Source: Chaunax sp. Z400
Lineage: Eukaryota > Chordata > Actinopteri > Lophiiformes > Chaunacidae
Assembly (NCBI GenBank): GCA_037577475.1
Contig: CM075194.1
Span: 28,735,326 to 28,799,325, forward strand
Reading direction: 5' to 3'
Length of the DNA: 64,000 nt
Below, one piece after another: positions 33,249 through 47,478 of this stretch. The notes below the pieces were generated by a model, which did no database searches, was not told where the DNA came from, and was given only the letters and a program-made list of their open reading frames with translations. Within the stretch, counting starts at the first letter, position 1. Each line of letters starts with the position of its first letter. A program made the translations under genes and the position numbers.

Positions 33249-33454
33249 ATTGGTTTGCATATCATTTTCAGGAAATTAGATCGTTTTACAGGGGAAATGA
33301 CGTCACAGGTCTGACTGACTCAACAATTTTGAACCTTTACCTGTTGGCCTGCATCAGACCAGAGAGTGTTAAATTTAGTCCGGATTCACCCAGTCTTCAA
33401 TTTAACCCGCATGGTGCTATTTATATCAGCTAAGCGCTCTTTGTTTTTACGTCA
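33249..33454 (+). promoter_or_regulatory. Promoter region of the copy 2 first gene
   Basis: An inverted CCAAT (GATTGG) lies near 33249 and a perfect CRE, TGACGTCA, at 33298-33305. A TATA-like CTATTTATAT follows at 33417-33426, and TTACGTCA at 33447-33454, all before the ATG at 33556. The first two motifs lie left of the duplication boundary, so copy 1 may or may not share them. Confidence 0.4.
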
Positions 33455-33555
33455 CGCTATTAAAACGAGTCAGTATTTTGAAAACGCGTCGGACTTCAGC
33501 CATTGACGACAACAACTGCGCGGTTCATTTTGAAGTAACGTCGAAGGAGCCGTGG

Positions 33556-36182
33556 ATGGCGGGTTGTTCCACCGTATTTGGCTTTGGCGGACTCGGATTC
33601 TCTGACCTGCTGTGTTACAAGAGGTTGTTCAGAATCGGAGCTACCGTAAGTAATTAATCACAATGTATTTGTAAGTTTTTACAAGTAAAATCCTACATTT
33701 CAAATTGTTTGAGCAGAATTATGAAATATAAAATAAATGTACTTCCACCTTAGTAGGCCTTGGTTTAGTTAAATTAGCTTTTAAGTAACTGGATTGTACA
33801 TATTAAAATTTAATTTTTATTGTATTGAAGTGTTTTTTCATTGTGCTATTGATCATTAAGCTTAGGATCCAGGTAGGCCTACTGCTTCCCAACATGGCAG
33901 GTAACAGAATCTGATGGGTTACAACATTGAAAACGTTTTTAAAAAAGAGTAGAGGGTGATTTTGGTAATACAATGTGTTTAATGCATGTTGTTTTTGTCT
34001 TTCTACAGATTCAGAATTCTTTGAAGCATAACATTACGCTGATTTTGGACATCGTCTATGCAGGGGGAACCTCTTGGATTTTGTAAGTATGTAGGCTAAA
34101 AAGGCACTGAGCATGATAATACATAGAAAGTTAAATACATCAGATGACTAAGGATGAAACATATTTTGAATCAACAGTACAAGCATTAACATGAGCAACA
34201 TTAGCATGTCTACTGCATACTTAAAAACATATTTGCATTGTTTGACCTAGGGTTTGATATGTTTTTGCAGGTAGTGTGCTGTAAATCATATTTGGTTTTT
34301 TGGTTTTTTTAAAGGAGATTGCTTGTGTTTTGTTTTTCTATCCGTATGTTCTTCTCCACAACTGATAAATTCCTCTTTTCCTTTGTTCACAGATGCTGTA
34401 TGTAAATGTGGCAGTGGCATCTCAAGTGTGTGGCATCACAGTATCTTCCAGGTATGAGCTGCTAAAAACATTTCAGGCTGAAGCATATCCTCTATGGCCG
34501 CAATAGCCGGTATCCATGCATATATGTAGATTGTCCATGTACATTTTCAAGTTGGAAAACCCTTTTAAGGCACATATGATACAACTGCTCAATGCTGTGA
34601 TTAATGTATTTTTTTCTTTTCAGAATGAAGACCTACACACCAAACGAGGCTGTGTCCTGAGGAGCTCAGGTGTCCACCTTAATGAAGACATGGAGACACT
34701 GGTCAAGGAATACGTGGTGAGTGTTTGGCAACCTACTGTCTTAATTTTGTATATGTGTTGTGGATATATTTTCATTGATAGTTTTGTTACTTTCCTCAAA
34801 GGCACCCCAGTCTAGCTTTGCCTATGTGCATGAAGTGTGTACTAAAAGACTGAACTATGCAGCTTTCAGTGTGGAGCATTATTGATCTTATAAACCAAAC
34901 GAGAAGCTTCTCACATGTAAATGACTCTGGAAAATATGAAGCAATTGGTAATACAAAGTGTACATTTTGGAGTAAAAATAGGGAGTAAGGAGTAAAATAT
35001 GAACTATTAGAGTAAAATTTGATATATACAAGATAATACTCCGAGTCAATTCATATTCACCAAATTTGGATTAAATAACAGGCTTCCTTTTTCATAATTA
35101 TATTGTATCACACGATAACTCAAACTATTTCATGTATCATTTTCAGATTTTATACCCTCATAGACCTTAGTGCGAGGAAGAACTGGGTTGATTTAGGGAA
35201 AGGTTGGTTCCATATTTCTGACACTTGGGAGAGTTTTATCTCAGAAATATAGGGGCCTTAATTTCTCAACCGTTCCTCTGATTTTGTCCAAATTTGGTGC
35301 AATTTGAGGAGGTCTATCTTGTATTTATTTGTATATGTTTAATTTTAGTCTAATAGTTCATATTTTACTCACTAGGAGGAGCTTTTTTTAATGAAAAACA
35401 CTGTTTTTCAGACATAACTTCACATTTAATTTTAGGAGTTCAATCAGGGGAATTGCTTGTACAATGGAGGGGGATTGGCTTTCGGGGATATACCCTTGCT
35501 GTCTGGATAACAGCGTAGGCCTAGTTTACCAAAGTAAACACTAACATCTGACTGTGGGGGAGTATTTAACTTTTTGAAGGATCACAATGTATGCAGTTTT
35601 TGTTGGCTTGCAGGTTTACTAAAGTACTCTTGGTGGCAAACTTTATAGGCAGCAATGGTAAGTTGAGGTCATTGCAAACTGGTTTGACAGAAATGAAAGG
35701 CCAGTTATTGGGTCTTCCTGACTGTTTTGTGTGGTTTTGAAATCGTGGCGTTATTTTGCATTTGAATGGTTCAACATATTTGTAAGTTTGTGAAACAGTG
35801 TGCCTTAAATTCTGAATATCCCAATGTGATCAGCAGCTCATTGTTCTCTTTGTTTGTCCTCCAGGACAGTGAACCCAGAGAGGCTGAGGCGCTGATTCCT
35901 GAGACAACGATGGGCATACATGTTATTCGGGTGGAGGGCGCTAGTCCAGAAGACAAACCTGCAGATGTAGGTGTTGTGCTTGAAGGCACTGAAGTTCTGC
36001 AGAACCTTCAGAGTGTCACCCATGGATGTGTGATGCTCTTTGGACTCATTTATGCACTGAACTTAAGCTATCCAAAGGACCTGAAGTGCCTTTTCGAAGT
36101 GTTTCAGAAAGTCCTCACGGAACTGGACACGACCAAGCTTTCACCAAAAGTCCAAGCACTGAAAATTAAGATGCTCCGGTAA
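33556..36182 (+). CDS. Multi-exon gene fragment, uncharacterised teleost protein (copy 2)
   Basis: Exons 33556-33645, 34009-34082, 34393-34451, 34624-34716 and 35865-36182. Every coding base compared by eye equals copy 1, including the frame problem caused by the two middle exons. PolyA signal at 36914-36919. Confidence 0.5.
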
Positions 36183-37604
36183 TGGAGTTTTCCCTCTGTG
36201 GTTGACTTGTTGTAAGTACTTGTTCACTTAGTTTCCAACAAAAGTAGTTATTGTTACAGGCCTAGATGGCCTGTTTGGTCAACACTGTTTTGTCTGTGAG
36301 GTGTTTCAGTTAACAGAGTGATGGTTATTCAACCTTGCTTGCAGTTCTTGAAAGAGTTTACAGTACACTAGAAGTCAAAATGTGTGGTGGTGAATAAGAG
36401 TTTTTTAAGTAAGTATAATACACCTTGTTTAGCTTTAGGTACTGTGTTGTTGTATTCCCACAATGTTAATTAAGGTTTTATTCTAAGTCACATGACCGCA
36501 CGATCCAGAAGTTAAGGTAAGCGTAACGTGTCAGATGAAAACAACAAATGAAATGTTTGTGTTTTAAATCTGTTCTATTCTTTAAATGCAGTATTAGAAA
36601 AGGCGCACCCAGGGATGCATCATTTTATGTGTCCTTTGTAAACACTTCTGTTGTGTTGTGGTTTTGCAGCACATTTTCTAAATGCTGTGCATGTGTTGTC
36701 AAATTGATGTCTTCTTAATTTTCTTGTGTTTTGTCTATTTGCATGTGGTTTCTTAAGTTGCAGCTCGTTTGCCCTTGTGCGCCACTGTAGTATTGACTGA
36801 TCCAAAACCAAAAAAGATGGCACTCTATTTTTATATGTATATTTTGCGATACATGTTTTTATTGGGATTTGAAGACATTTCATATTATGAGTTTTGCACT
36901 GGAGTTCACAACAAATAAACTGTGAAACAAGTTTATTGGTGGTCTGACTGTTCTTGTATGTATTTTAATAACAGATTGTAAATGTATGGTGAACAGAAAA
37001 AATATATAATTTTAAAAAAAATATATAATTAAAACAAAAAATTAAATTGGGTTTATTTAAAAAAAGTATATAAATAGAATGCATTTAGAATAAATTCAGT
37101 TTATTGCATAAACATAGTTATTAAGTATTTTAAAGACATTAAACGTATTCATTCTGATTAATAAGCATATTTGTATTGAATTGAAACAAATTGCATTTAT
37201 TGAATAAAAATACATAAAGCTGTTTATTATGTATTTAAAACACATAAAGTTTATTCGAACTATTACATAAATCTCACTTTTACTTATTTCATTCATGTTT
37301 TAGTGACAAATATGAATCGCATAAAGTTTATTAGTTTATTTATGTTGAAATTATGTAATTGAAATTCATGGAAAATTTACATGTAATTAAAATACATAAA
37401 TCTTAAGAATTAGGCTTAGATATTTCTGTGAGTGAGGTGACTTTTTGCCGTTCATTACGCACGTTGTCCTTTCTCCGACTGTCAGTTAAGCGGACAGGGT
37501 GAGAGACGGGCAAATCAACCCTTCATCTCGGCGTTATGTGGGTCCTTTCTATCTCTGAAAAATCATTCTGTGGGTCTGATATCTTGGTGTAGTGAGTTTT
37601 ACGC

Positions 37605-38785
37605 GTGACACGGCGCACAGTTAGAGGAGTTGTGCGGGATCGACTGCCTTCTGACGGGCTTGATTTTGTACTTGTGAATGATTTGGCTTTAAAAAACGTG
37701 TTTCCCGATTCCACAGAATGAAAAGTAAAAGAAAATCCTACTGTTGTCGCTCCTGCTGCCCCGACTCGTCCTGTCCTCCTGCGTGCGCCATTACGCTGCC
37801 AAGTGTCCCAAATGAGTTCATGTGACGCAACAGAGATCCCGTTTTTGCAGAGTGGCTCATAGTTTAGGTAACATTTGTTGGTCGGTTTTTCCCTGTTGCT
37901 GTGAACACATCTCAGACCCTCGTGGAGAAAAACGTCTCACTGCTCAGATAATTAGCTTTTCTGCATTTGAAGTGTTGCTCACAGTTAAAAAAAATATCAA
38001 ACAAAATCATGCAAGATGTTCTCAGTCTGACAAAAAGACAGATAAAATTGGTCTACTTGTATTTGCTATTTAGTTTTTTTTTGTTCTCCTGATGCTGGCA
38101 CTTTGTTCTGTTGTTTCAGAGTTACACCTGGAGGCTGCTGATTGGACAGGAGACTGATGGCGCCTCATTAACACAGCTGTGGATCCCATCAGTGACTCCT
38201 CCTCTTCCTGTCTGCCTCATCACTTTGTGCTAATTGGTGATTAGATGATTGTTGTAGTGAAGTTTCTTTTGTATATATTGTAAATATTCTGTATTGCTGT
38301 AACAGGAAGGAAACCCTTTTTGATTTTCTCTTTTTTATGTTTGGAAGTGAAGTTTCGTGTATTTTCTGTCCTTCACTTTGTTAAATGAAGTTGCTGTAAA
38401 CATTTGAAACTTGTATCTTTGTAAAGAAATGTAAATAAATCCTGTTTGGACTTGATTGTTGTGACACTGGTCATCCTTGGAGTTTGGAAAGAGGAGTCAC
38501 ATTTTTATGCTATGGTCAGGTTTCCTCTAGACTGGACAGAACAATTGTTCCTGTTCTACTTCTGACATTTCAAACTCAGAGGACAAAACGCAGAGACTCA
38601 TCTGAACATCAGGATTTGAACCGTCAACCTCAGACTCTTGAAGCTCAGCTGTGTCAAACAGAAGCTACATTTTGAAAGAACGAGACAGCCGGGATTCGAA
38701 CCTGCTTTCCAGGATTGCGGGTCAGGATCCCACCTCCCTGAGCTAAAACTTTTTTTGCGCAAATGTTATATTTATCATCGTCAAT
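37605..38785 (+). repeat. Block R1, first instance, copy 2
   Basis: Equivalent of 4271-5452. It carries the Cys-rich ORF at 37718-37825 and lacks one T near 38576. Confidence 0.8.
37718..37825 (+). CDS. Small Cys-rich ORF (copy 2 of the 4384 ORF, candidate only)
   Basis: Identical in sequence to 4384-4491. Confidence 0.25.
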   Translation: MKSKRKSYCCRSCCPDSSCPPACAITLPSVPNEFM

Positions 38786-39250
38786 ACTGAGGCAAAAACA
38801 CTTAAAAGACACCTAAGTGCTGGGATTTGATCCTAAACTGCCAACCATCTAACGCCTGTAGCTCATCTCACTGAGCTATACCTCCAGCTCTATAGAATGT
38901 GGTCGGAAGTTCTATTTATTATTCACACTGCACTGGAAAAAACCTCTAAATGTGGGAACTGAGTTTTGAATCCATAAACTCATAACACTAAGTGTCTGCA
39001 GCTTATCCTTCTGAGCTCTACCTGTAGCTCTTTTGAGGAGAAACACTTTGAGAACATCAGGATCTGATCTTGTTGATCTGAGGATCTTGAGGATCTGTCA
39101 TGTCTGAGTATGTGTAAAAAATGAAATGGTTCCTAAAGCATTGGTAGAGTGTTGCCATCACGCCATCTACAGAAGTACTCTGATGACAGGGTTATAGTGG
39201 GATGTCTGACAGGGGGAGAGGAGGGAGAGTAGGGGAGTGTCTTTGGAGCT

Positions 39251-39521
39251 TTTGTAGACTGGTGTGAAAATAACCACCTGTTACTGAACATTGAGAAAAC
39301 AAAGGAGCTGGTGGTTGACTTCAGAAAGTGGAAGTCACCTCTTATTCCTGTCTCAATCCGGGGTGGATGGACATCGACATGGTTCAGTCCTACAAATACC
39401 TGGGAATGTACCTGGACCATAAACGCACCACACTTACAAGAAGGGCCTGAACTGACTTTACTCTCTTAGGAAGCTCAGGTCCTTCAGTGTTTCCGTTAAC
39501 ATTCTGAACATTTTTTATCAG
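39251..39521 (+). pseudogene. Non-LTR reverse transcriptase fragment (copy 2)
   Basis: Same broken RT fragment as at 5918-6188. Confidence 0.75.
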
Positions 39522-41069
39522 AAAAATTGCACGCTCCCTCAAAACTTGCGACATCTGTGGCATTGTGCTGTGTGATGAAACTGCACATTTTAGAGTGGCC
39601 TTTTATTGTGAGCAACCTAAGGCACACCTGTGCAATAATCATGCTGTCTAATCAGCATCTTGATATGCCACACCTGTCAGGTGGATGGATTATCTCGGCA
39701 AAGGAGAAGTGCTCACTAACACAGATTTAAACAAGTTTGTGAACAAAATTTGAGAGAAACAGGCCTTTTGTGTGCATAGAAAATTTTAGATTTTTGCTTT
39801 CAACACATGAAAAATTGGAGCTAAAACAAAAGTGTTGCGTTTATATTTTTGTAGGGTATAGTTTTACAGACACTCCAAACACATATACTGTACGTAGATG
39901 ACAGTATTGTTGCCCCTGTTGTGGACTGCCTTTCTGGTTTTTTGACCTTGGACTGTTTACTAGTTTGTTGATTACTAAATCTCTGAAAAGCTCCCAGTGT
40001 CTCTGTCACATGTCTGCATTTGGATCCTCACAACTCTGTCTGTGAACTCTGACAATTTCTGTCCTCTGAAGGTAATTTATTAGAGCCATATTTATGTCAT
40101 AACATCACTGAATCAATAGAGTGCATCACTTTCACTAACCTACAATATGAGCCTGTGCTAGCTGTGTTTTACTGCTTGTGACTGTAAACGTTAATTCAAG
40201 GCTAAATTAGCAAACCTGGAAACTACTAATCCAACACCATGGAGACATTCAGCCTCAGAAACCAGATATTTAGTAACTTTTTAGCAGACTGCTTTGACTG
40301 ACCTCTATGCTCCAGTGAAAATAAAGTGCTTGTGTCCTTTGACCAGAAAAAGGGTGAAAAAAATCAGAAGAAATAATATTAGTTTCAGGAATCAGACACT
40401 GTTTAATGTTCTTCACCATTTATATAGATTATTCCACTTTAGCCAGACAACAGGGACCAGCCTGAAAAAACAAGTTTCTGTAATTAAGGGACTAAACTAA
40501 ACTGAATTTAACCAATTTGGTGACCGTTTTGTTCTACAGTAAAAAACAAAACAAGAAAGAGATTCTCTTTAAATTGATTTTTGACTCCTAAATTACTTTA
40601 TATATAATTAACATCATCAACTGAACAGTGATAAGATGATCTTTTCAAACAATCCATTTTTACTTCACAAATTTAACATAAAACATGTAAAACGACTCAC
40701 CACATACTTTCTATGCTCTGTGGAAAGTAGTAGGTAATAATAATAGTGACTGCTGACCAATGATGGCAGCCTAGAAGGACCAAAAAACTCAAACTCAAAT
40801 CTGCAATGGGATGATGAGAATGAGAAATCAATGAGGGATCAATGAGAAAAACAGCCAAAATCTTACACATACAGTATAAAGTATTTATTTCATCAAGAAG
40901 TATCAAATTATTTAAAATTGTTTCTATAGTAAATTTGAATATGATTCCAATTTATATTTAGAGCTGAGTAGGAGAGAATGTAGAGTCTAACAATCAATCA
41001 TTCTAAAAAACATTCAATACAGAGTGGAATCAAGACATCCACATGTAGAAAGGGCAGGGTGGATTAACA

Positions 41070-41486
41070 GATAATTCTAATTTAATATAATATGATATAA
41101 TAATTTAATATTTAATATACTATATAATTTAATATATAATATACTATATAATTTAATATATAATATATAATATACTATATAATTTGATAATTTAATATAT
41201 AATATATAATATACTATATAATTTAATATATAATATACTATATAATTTAATATATAATATATAATATACTATATATTTTAATATATAATATACTATATAT
41301 TTTAATATATAATATATAATATACTATATAATTTGATAATTTAATATATAATATATAATATACTATATAATTTAATATAATAATTTAATATATAATATAC
41401 TATATAATTTAATATATAATATATAGTATACTATATAATTTAATATAATAATTTAATATAATATATATATAATAAACAAATACAAA

Positions 41487-41528
<42 letters not shown>

Positions 41529-42064
41529 TATTTATTTATTTATCCATCTATTATTTATTTAATTATCCATCTATTTATCTAGCCATGTATTTATTTATTT
41601 GATTATTTATCTATTCATTTATTTATCTATTTGTTTGTTTATTTATTTACTTATTTATCTATTTGTTCATTTATTTATTTAATTATTTATATATCTATTC
41701 ATTTATCTATACATCCACTTGTTTATTTATTTAATTATTTATTTATCTATTTATTTATATATACATCTACTTGTTTATTTATTTATCTATTTATTTATTT
41801 AATTATTTAATTATTTATTTATCTATTTATTTCTTTATTCGTTTACATTATTTATACTTTTCAATAAGAGCAGGTCTAAACCGACTCTTTGTGAGACCCA
41901 ACACTCCACCATGAGCAAGCACTTTGGCGACAGTGGCGAGGAAAAACTGCCTTTTACAGGCAGAAACCATCGAGCAGATCCGAGACTCATGGTGGACGGC
42001 CCTCTGCTTTGACCGGTTGGGGTGAGAGAGAGAGAGAGAGAGAGAGAGATAGGGAGGATAGGTG

Positions 42065-42106
<42 letters not shown>

Positions 42107-42293
42107 GAGCAAGAGAGAGAGAGATAGGGAAGATAGGTGGAGAGAGAGAGAGCGAGAGAGAGAGAGAGAGATAGAGATAGGGAGGATAGGTGGAGAGAGA
42201 GAGAGCGAGAGAGAGAGAGACATAGGGAGGATAGGTGGAGAGAGAGAGAGAGAGAGATAGGGAGGATAGGTGGAGAGAGAGAAAGAGAGCGAG
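41070..42293. repeat. AT, TTTA and GA arrays (copy 2)
   Basis: AT-rich complex repeat 41070-41523, TTTA/TCTA array 41524-41853, a unique spacer 41854-42023, and a GA array 42024-42293. Together 35 bases longer than in copy 1. Confidence 0.93.
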
Positions 42294-42741
42294 ACAACAA
42301 CAACATGTGCAACCACAACAACAATAATAGCTAAAAGAAAATTACATTATGCAGTATCTATAATACCTACACATAACTACGCTGATAATAATGATATTAA
42401 TAATGATGATGATAATAATAGTAAAAATAATAATGGTGATGATAATAATCTCATCCTTACTGATGAGATCCCATCTGGACACTGTGCCACAGCCTGGTTG
42501 TGTTAGAGTAGGGAGAGAGAGTTCATTATTCCAATCAGTTCTTAACACAAAACACCTGGAATAATGAGCTCTCTCTCTCTACACGAAACACAACCATGCT
42601 GCCACACTGTCCATTGGGCAAGCGAGGCAGTGCTGGTGAATGCATGCTTCTTCACAGTCTGCACCCCTGAAGTGAACTCCTGCTTCTTCTTGGGAGACCT
42701 GAACCTTCCCATGTCAAGCCTGCTCTGGTGTCTGGCAGCAA

Positions 42742-43076
42742 ATGTTTTCACATACCCCAGACTCATCAGGAGATGATGAATCCACCTCTGAGGAGATGGG
42801 ATGTGGCATGGTGGCAGCAGCCATGGAAAAGACACCAGGATGGGAGGAGGCGTCAGCCATGGAGGAGACACCAAGATGGGAGGAGGTGTCAGCCATAGAG
42901 GAGATACCAGGACGGAAGGTGGCAGCAGGCTGGAAGGAAGCAGAAGCCATGGAGGAGGCAGCAGGCTGGAAGGAGATGGAGAAGCATGGATTTTCCAAGA
43001 GACTTGTTGAAGTTGATGCCCCAGCAGTGACTGGTTGAACTCCTACAGGCTCGCCCTGTTTGGAAGACAACAACAA
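42742..43076 (-). CDS. Ser/Pro/Ala-rich repetitive exon, distal set (copy 2)
   Basis: Same as 9374-9708, no difference noticed. Confidence 0.35.
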
Positions 43077-43522
43077 ACAAAAATTAGTTTACTGCATAAA
43101 TAAGTGCAACAGTAAAGACGACTTACAACAGAGACAGACCAATGAATAAACACTGCTGTACTTACAGAGGCTATACGGCCAGGCTGGGGTGTAGAACAGT
43201 AGGAGAAGGGCTGGAGGTCCTCTTAGCCACTAAATTTAGAGGAGATACATGAGAAGACAATAGAGTTAAAAAGTGAACCTGTCTCACAGAAACCAGAAGG
43301 AGAATAGTAAGACAATAAATGTTTCTAACCTGCTGGTTTGTGAAAGCTACAGTCAGTCTCTGTTCTCAGCTCCACCAGATACTCTGCCAAGCTGTCAACT
43401 CTGTCCATGCCTGGAACACCAGAATCATCTAGTCTGAAAAAATCAGAGATGAGATGAGCAACAAAATCTAAGAAGTGGAGCTCAGTGCAGATAGAATGGT
43501 TTCTTAACACATAATTATGTTT

Positions 43523-43747
43523 TTACATACCAGACTCATCAGGAGATGATGAGTCCACCTCTGAGGAGACACTAGGTTGTGGCATGGAGGCATCAGCCAT
43601 GGAGGAGATACCAGGCTGGGAGAAGGCAGCAGCCATGGAGGAGATACCAGGCTGGGAGGAGATACCAGGCTGGGAGGAGATACCAGGCTGGGAGGAGATA
43701 CCAGGCTGGGACAAAGAAGCAGCAGGCTGGAAAGAAGCAGAGGTCAT
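43523..43747 (-). CDS. Ser/Pro-rich repetitive exon, proximal set (copy 2)
   Basis: Same as 10155-10379, including the number of 18-bp units. Confidence 0.35.
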   Translation of the reverse strand: MTSASFQPAASLSQPGISSQPGISSQPGISSQPGISSMAAAFSQPGISSMADASMPQPSVSSEVDSSSPDESGM

Positions 43748-44797
43748 GGATATCAGTTTATGAGCAGCTCAGTGTTTGGTTAGCTTTGGCTATGGGATTA
43801 GCAAAAATAAAGCCTGGTTGAATTGAAATGTATTTAAGAATTTAAGAACAGCCACAAAGCAAAGGTTTTATGTAGCCAGAAATCAATTTGACATACCAGA
43901 GTATTTTTCAGGTGGTCTGAAGGTTGTCACAAATCCCCGGCCAATCACCTTCAAGCTGTTGGTGTTGACACTGTGGGTCAAATCCCAGAGTAGGTGAGCA
44001 GAGATGAGGACCTGCTCATCACTGGCTCAGTACCCCGATCCTTGATGTGGTCCATGCGGGAGAGGAAGTCTTTGCCGTACACAGATAGCAGTCAGTGATT
44101 GGTGGAGATGTCAGTGGGCTCTGGAGGAACCTGGCAGATCACTGGGATGAGGCTGGGCCGATCCACAAAGTCAGCACACTCTCCAAGATAGTGTTCCATG
44201 TGGTGTCTGGTGGTAGATGAGGGCTGGAACAGGAGGCTCATACCAAAGGTTCAAGTCTGGCTGCAGTGCCAGACTGAAAGACGGTGTTGGTAAATCCACC
44301 TCTGGTCCTGCACAGGGATGGACTTGCTCATCTCACTTGACAACCAGAAAGAAATTGAAGCCCCAGCAGTGACTGGCTGAACCCCTACAGGCTCAACCTG
44401 TTTGGAAGACGACAACAACAAACGAAAATTAGTTAACTGCATAAATAAATGCAACAGTAAAGACGACTTACAACAGAGACAGACCAATGAATAAACACTG
44501 CTGTACTTACAGAGGCTATACTGCCAGGCTGTGGTGTAGAACAGGGTTAGGGCTCCACATAGAGGATGGAGTAGGAGAAGGGCTGGTGGTTGTCACAGAG
44601 ACCATAGCAGGGGTCCTCACAGAGGATGGGTGAGAAGAGGGGCTGGAGGTCCTCCTCGGTACTAAATTGAGAAAAAATACATGAGAAGACAATAGAGTTA
44701 AAAAGTGAACCTGTCTCTCAGAACCCAGAGGGAGAATAGTAAGACAATAAATGTTTCTTACCTGCTGGTTTGGGAGGATTTAGCGGCTGAAGGAGAC

Positions 44798-45157
44798 CTA
44801 TAACTGATCGAGCCAGTGCTGGATCATGAGATCAGCTGTCTTGGGTGTCCAGTGAACAGGGTCTCTTGGCTGAGTCCTGAAGTGCACCTGATCAAGTCCT
44901 GACAGAAAGATGCAGTCGTCCTCAATGTACTTGTTCAGGTTCACCAGTTGCTCCTTCTGCTTTCTGTCCAGTCTCTCGCAAAAGTTAATGACTGGTACAT
45001 AAAGTTCAGCGTTGGGAAACTTTTCCTCGGCCATGTTCAACAAATCGTCGAGTTGTTGGACCATGCTCTCAGTCGTTTGCTTTCGGAGACAGTTGTTCAG
45101 GCCTGCTGACAACACCAGTTTCTCCACAGACTTGTTTGGGGGAAGCCTCCTGAGCAT
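44798..45157 (-). CDS. SGNH-hydrolase-like domain fragment (copy 2)
   Basis: Same 119-codon frame as at 11430-11789, no amino-acid difference. Confidence 0.55.
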   Translation of the reverse strand: MLRRLPPNKSVEKLVLSAGLNNCLRKQTTESMVQQLDDLLNMAEEKFPNAELYVPVINFCERLDRKQKEQLVNLNKYIEDDCIFLSGLDQVHFRTQPRDPVHWTPKTADLMIQHWLDQL

Positions 45158-46003
45158 CTAAGCCATAAGCTGACAAGACAATGTTATTTTTGTAGCTCTC
45201 TGCGCGGAGAGGCAGCCTGGCCCTTGGTGCTGGTCCCCTTCACGGTCCCTGATTTAGTTTTGGTTTGATGTGCGGTGTTCACGTGTAGTTTTTGGATCCC
45301 TTCCTTTTTTTCTTTTTTTTTTGGGTCCAGCTGCCGTGGTAAGCCCCCGTCCTGCTCCTGGCCCTTGTTTCAATAAAAGTACATTTTAATATGTTATATT
45401 GTTTAATAAATTTATATGGTTAAATGGGTTATATGGTTTGTATGTTTGTTTACATTCATTTCAGAGAGACGGACTGACTGGTGGGTGAGATAGCTTGACT
45501 TTTAACGAGAGAGAGAGAGAGAGAGAGAGGCCTGTTGCGCTGTCAGTTCATAAAGTCTTAATAGAGACAGTAGGCCAATATAAATAAATGACAAGGAAAT
45601 ATGAGGTGAATTCAGGTGTGTTGGGACATTAGGGGGCGGTACAGTGACGTGGTGGTTTACACTGTCGCCTCACAGCAGCTGAGAGTTTCAGTGATCATTA
45701 TAGTGATTGTTCAGGAATAGACCTTTAACTCCTGAGACATTTAGTTCAGGTCTAACTTAGTTTCCAATGAGCCAGCATGAACAATGGACAGCTGATTTGG
45801 GTTTATAAATTATTTCCACCTTGTCAATATTACTGCCCACAAAATGCCCAAAGTGGGGGCATTTTGTGGGCTTTCCCACTGTAGCGCCCCACCTAGGCCC
45901 ACACATGCCCACAGTGGCCTCACACGACCCCAAAGCCAGTCAAAGAGGAAACTGTGGGTCTACAGTGTCACACATGGGCAACACACACACAAGCCACACA
46001 CTT

Positions 46004-46135
46004 TGGGCTGTGTGTGTGTTGTGTGTGTGTTGTGTGTGTGTTGTGTGTGTGTTGTGTGTTGTGTGTGTGTTGTGTGTGTGTTGTGTGTGTGTTGTGTGTG
46101 TGTTGTGTGTTGTGTGTGTGTTGTGTGTGTGTTGC
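46004..46135. repeat. GT minisatellite (copy 2)
   Basis: Shorter allele of the array at 12636-12840, by 73 bases. Confidence 0.95.
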
Positions 46136-46326
46136 CCGACTGTGTGCCTACATCGTTTTGGTCCTTATTGAATAACAAAATTAGTTTGGCTTTGTACCTG
46201 CAGAATAACACAACCATTACTAATACATATGCAGAATAATTGCACTTGTTGTGATAAAGTGAGAGGCATATGTTCCAGACACTAACATCAATTATTCTTA
46301 AATTAAAAGAAAACAATAAATTGAAA

Positions 46327-46492
46327 TTTATTCACAAAATTGAACATGAAACTTTACTTCTTTCAACTCAGAAATGAATCACGTGAAAGATAACATTAGC
46401 ATTGAACATATGAACCTATACTGTTTATAAAAAATCAGTTGTCCTCCTTGGCCGTCTTGAGGCTGTGGCCCTGCTGCTCTTGGTGACACCAT
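46327..46492 (-). CDS. Possible terminal exon, unknown gene (copy 2)
   Basis: Same acceptor, 58 coding bases (46435-46492) and polyA signal as the copy at 13032-13197. Confidence 0.22.
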
Positions 46493-47478
46493 CTGAAGTG
46501 GGAAATAAAACAATTGAAAACTAAAAAAAAAAACAATGCATTTCCAACAAAGGAAGCTTCCCAGGGCACCAAAAGTCTTTTGAGGAATTTAGGAAGTAAA
46601 CCAGCATTCTGACTCAAGGAACCTGAGATGAATTAGAGTTCTTAGAGGATGGTTCCATAGAATAACATTATAGTGATTGGCTCTGGTGCCTCATCCTTTT
46701 GCTAAAAGACATCAGATGTCAACGCAGTCACGTAATTATCACAAATGACAGGGAGCAAGGTCATAGTTCAAGCAAATAATTACATTATTATTACAGCCTT
46801 CTTCCTTATTAAAGTTTGAGAAAACAGTTGAATAAATAGGCTTCTGTTTGTGTTGGGTAAAAATAATATTTATTTTTTAATAAAACATACAGTTTTGGAA
46901 TATTTTAAGAACAAATACAAAGGACAAACACCATAGGAGCCACTCAGGAACATTCAAGCTCCTTACTAGAAAATGTATCACCAAAGGGATAGTATGTGTC
47001 CATCCATCCAAGTCCAAACTTTTCTTCCTCATCTTTACATGCTGTGTTTTTTGCTCACTTTAATTGTTGATACAAGGATCCATTACTGCTTTTTGAATGT
47101 ATTAGTGAAAACATTGCATTTTCCTTGCAAGGCAGAAACACCTGAACGCATCTCACCTCGTCTTGCAACTTTAAATATGACAATCCTCAATAATATGCAT
47201 TTGTTAGGCCCATTTATTTGCTCTACAATATAGAGTGAAGCTTGTTAAACGTGACGATATTAAATGATGAAGTTACATGATTCTTAAGTTTGACTTTTTA
47301 ATACAATTAGTCAAGTCTCCTTCAGTCATGTTGCGGGGGAGACAAGATTTGTTTGCAAGACTTTAACTCAGCATCAAAAATCTAAATGAAATCTTTAACA
47401 CTTTAAATGTGTGTAACTTGAGAATAATGTCCAAGGAATGGTTGTAAAAGGAGCTAAACACATACAGACATACGTATA

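Larger units (their letters stand above)
1..33332 (+). repeat. 33.3-kb tandem duplication, copy 1
   Basis: The sequence starting at base 1 restarts at base 33333 in the same orientation and stays collinear to the window end. Unique DNA is almost identical between the copies, while arrays differ in length. The left edge of copy 1 is not defined, because homology already exists at the first base, so more copies could lie outside. The last 1.2 kb of this copy (about 32126-33332) has no counterpart inside the window because copy 2 is cut off before it. Confidence 0.97.
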
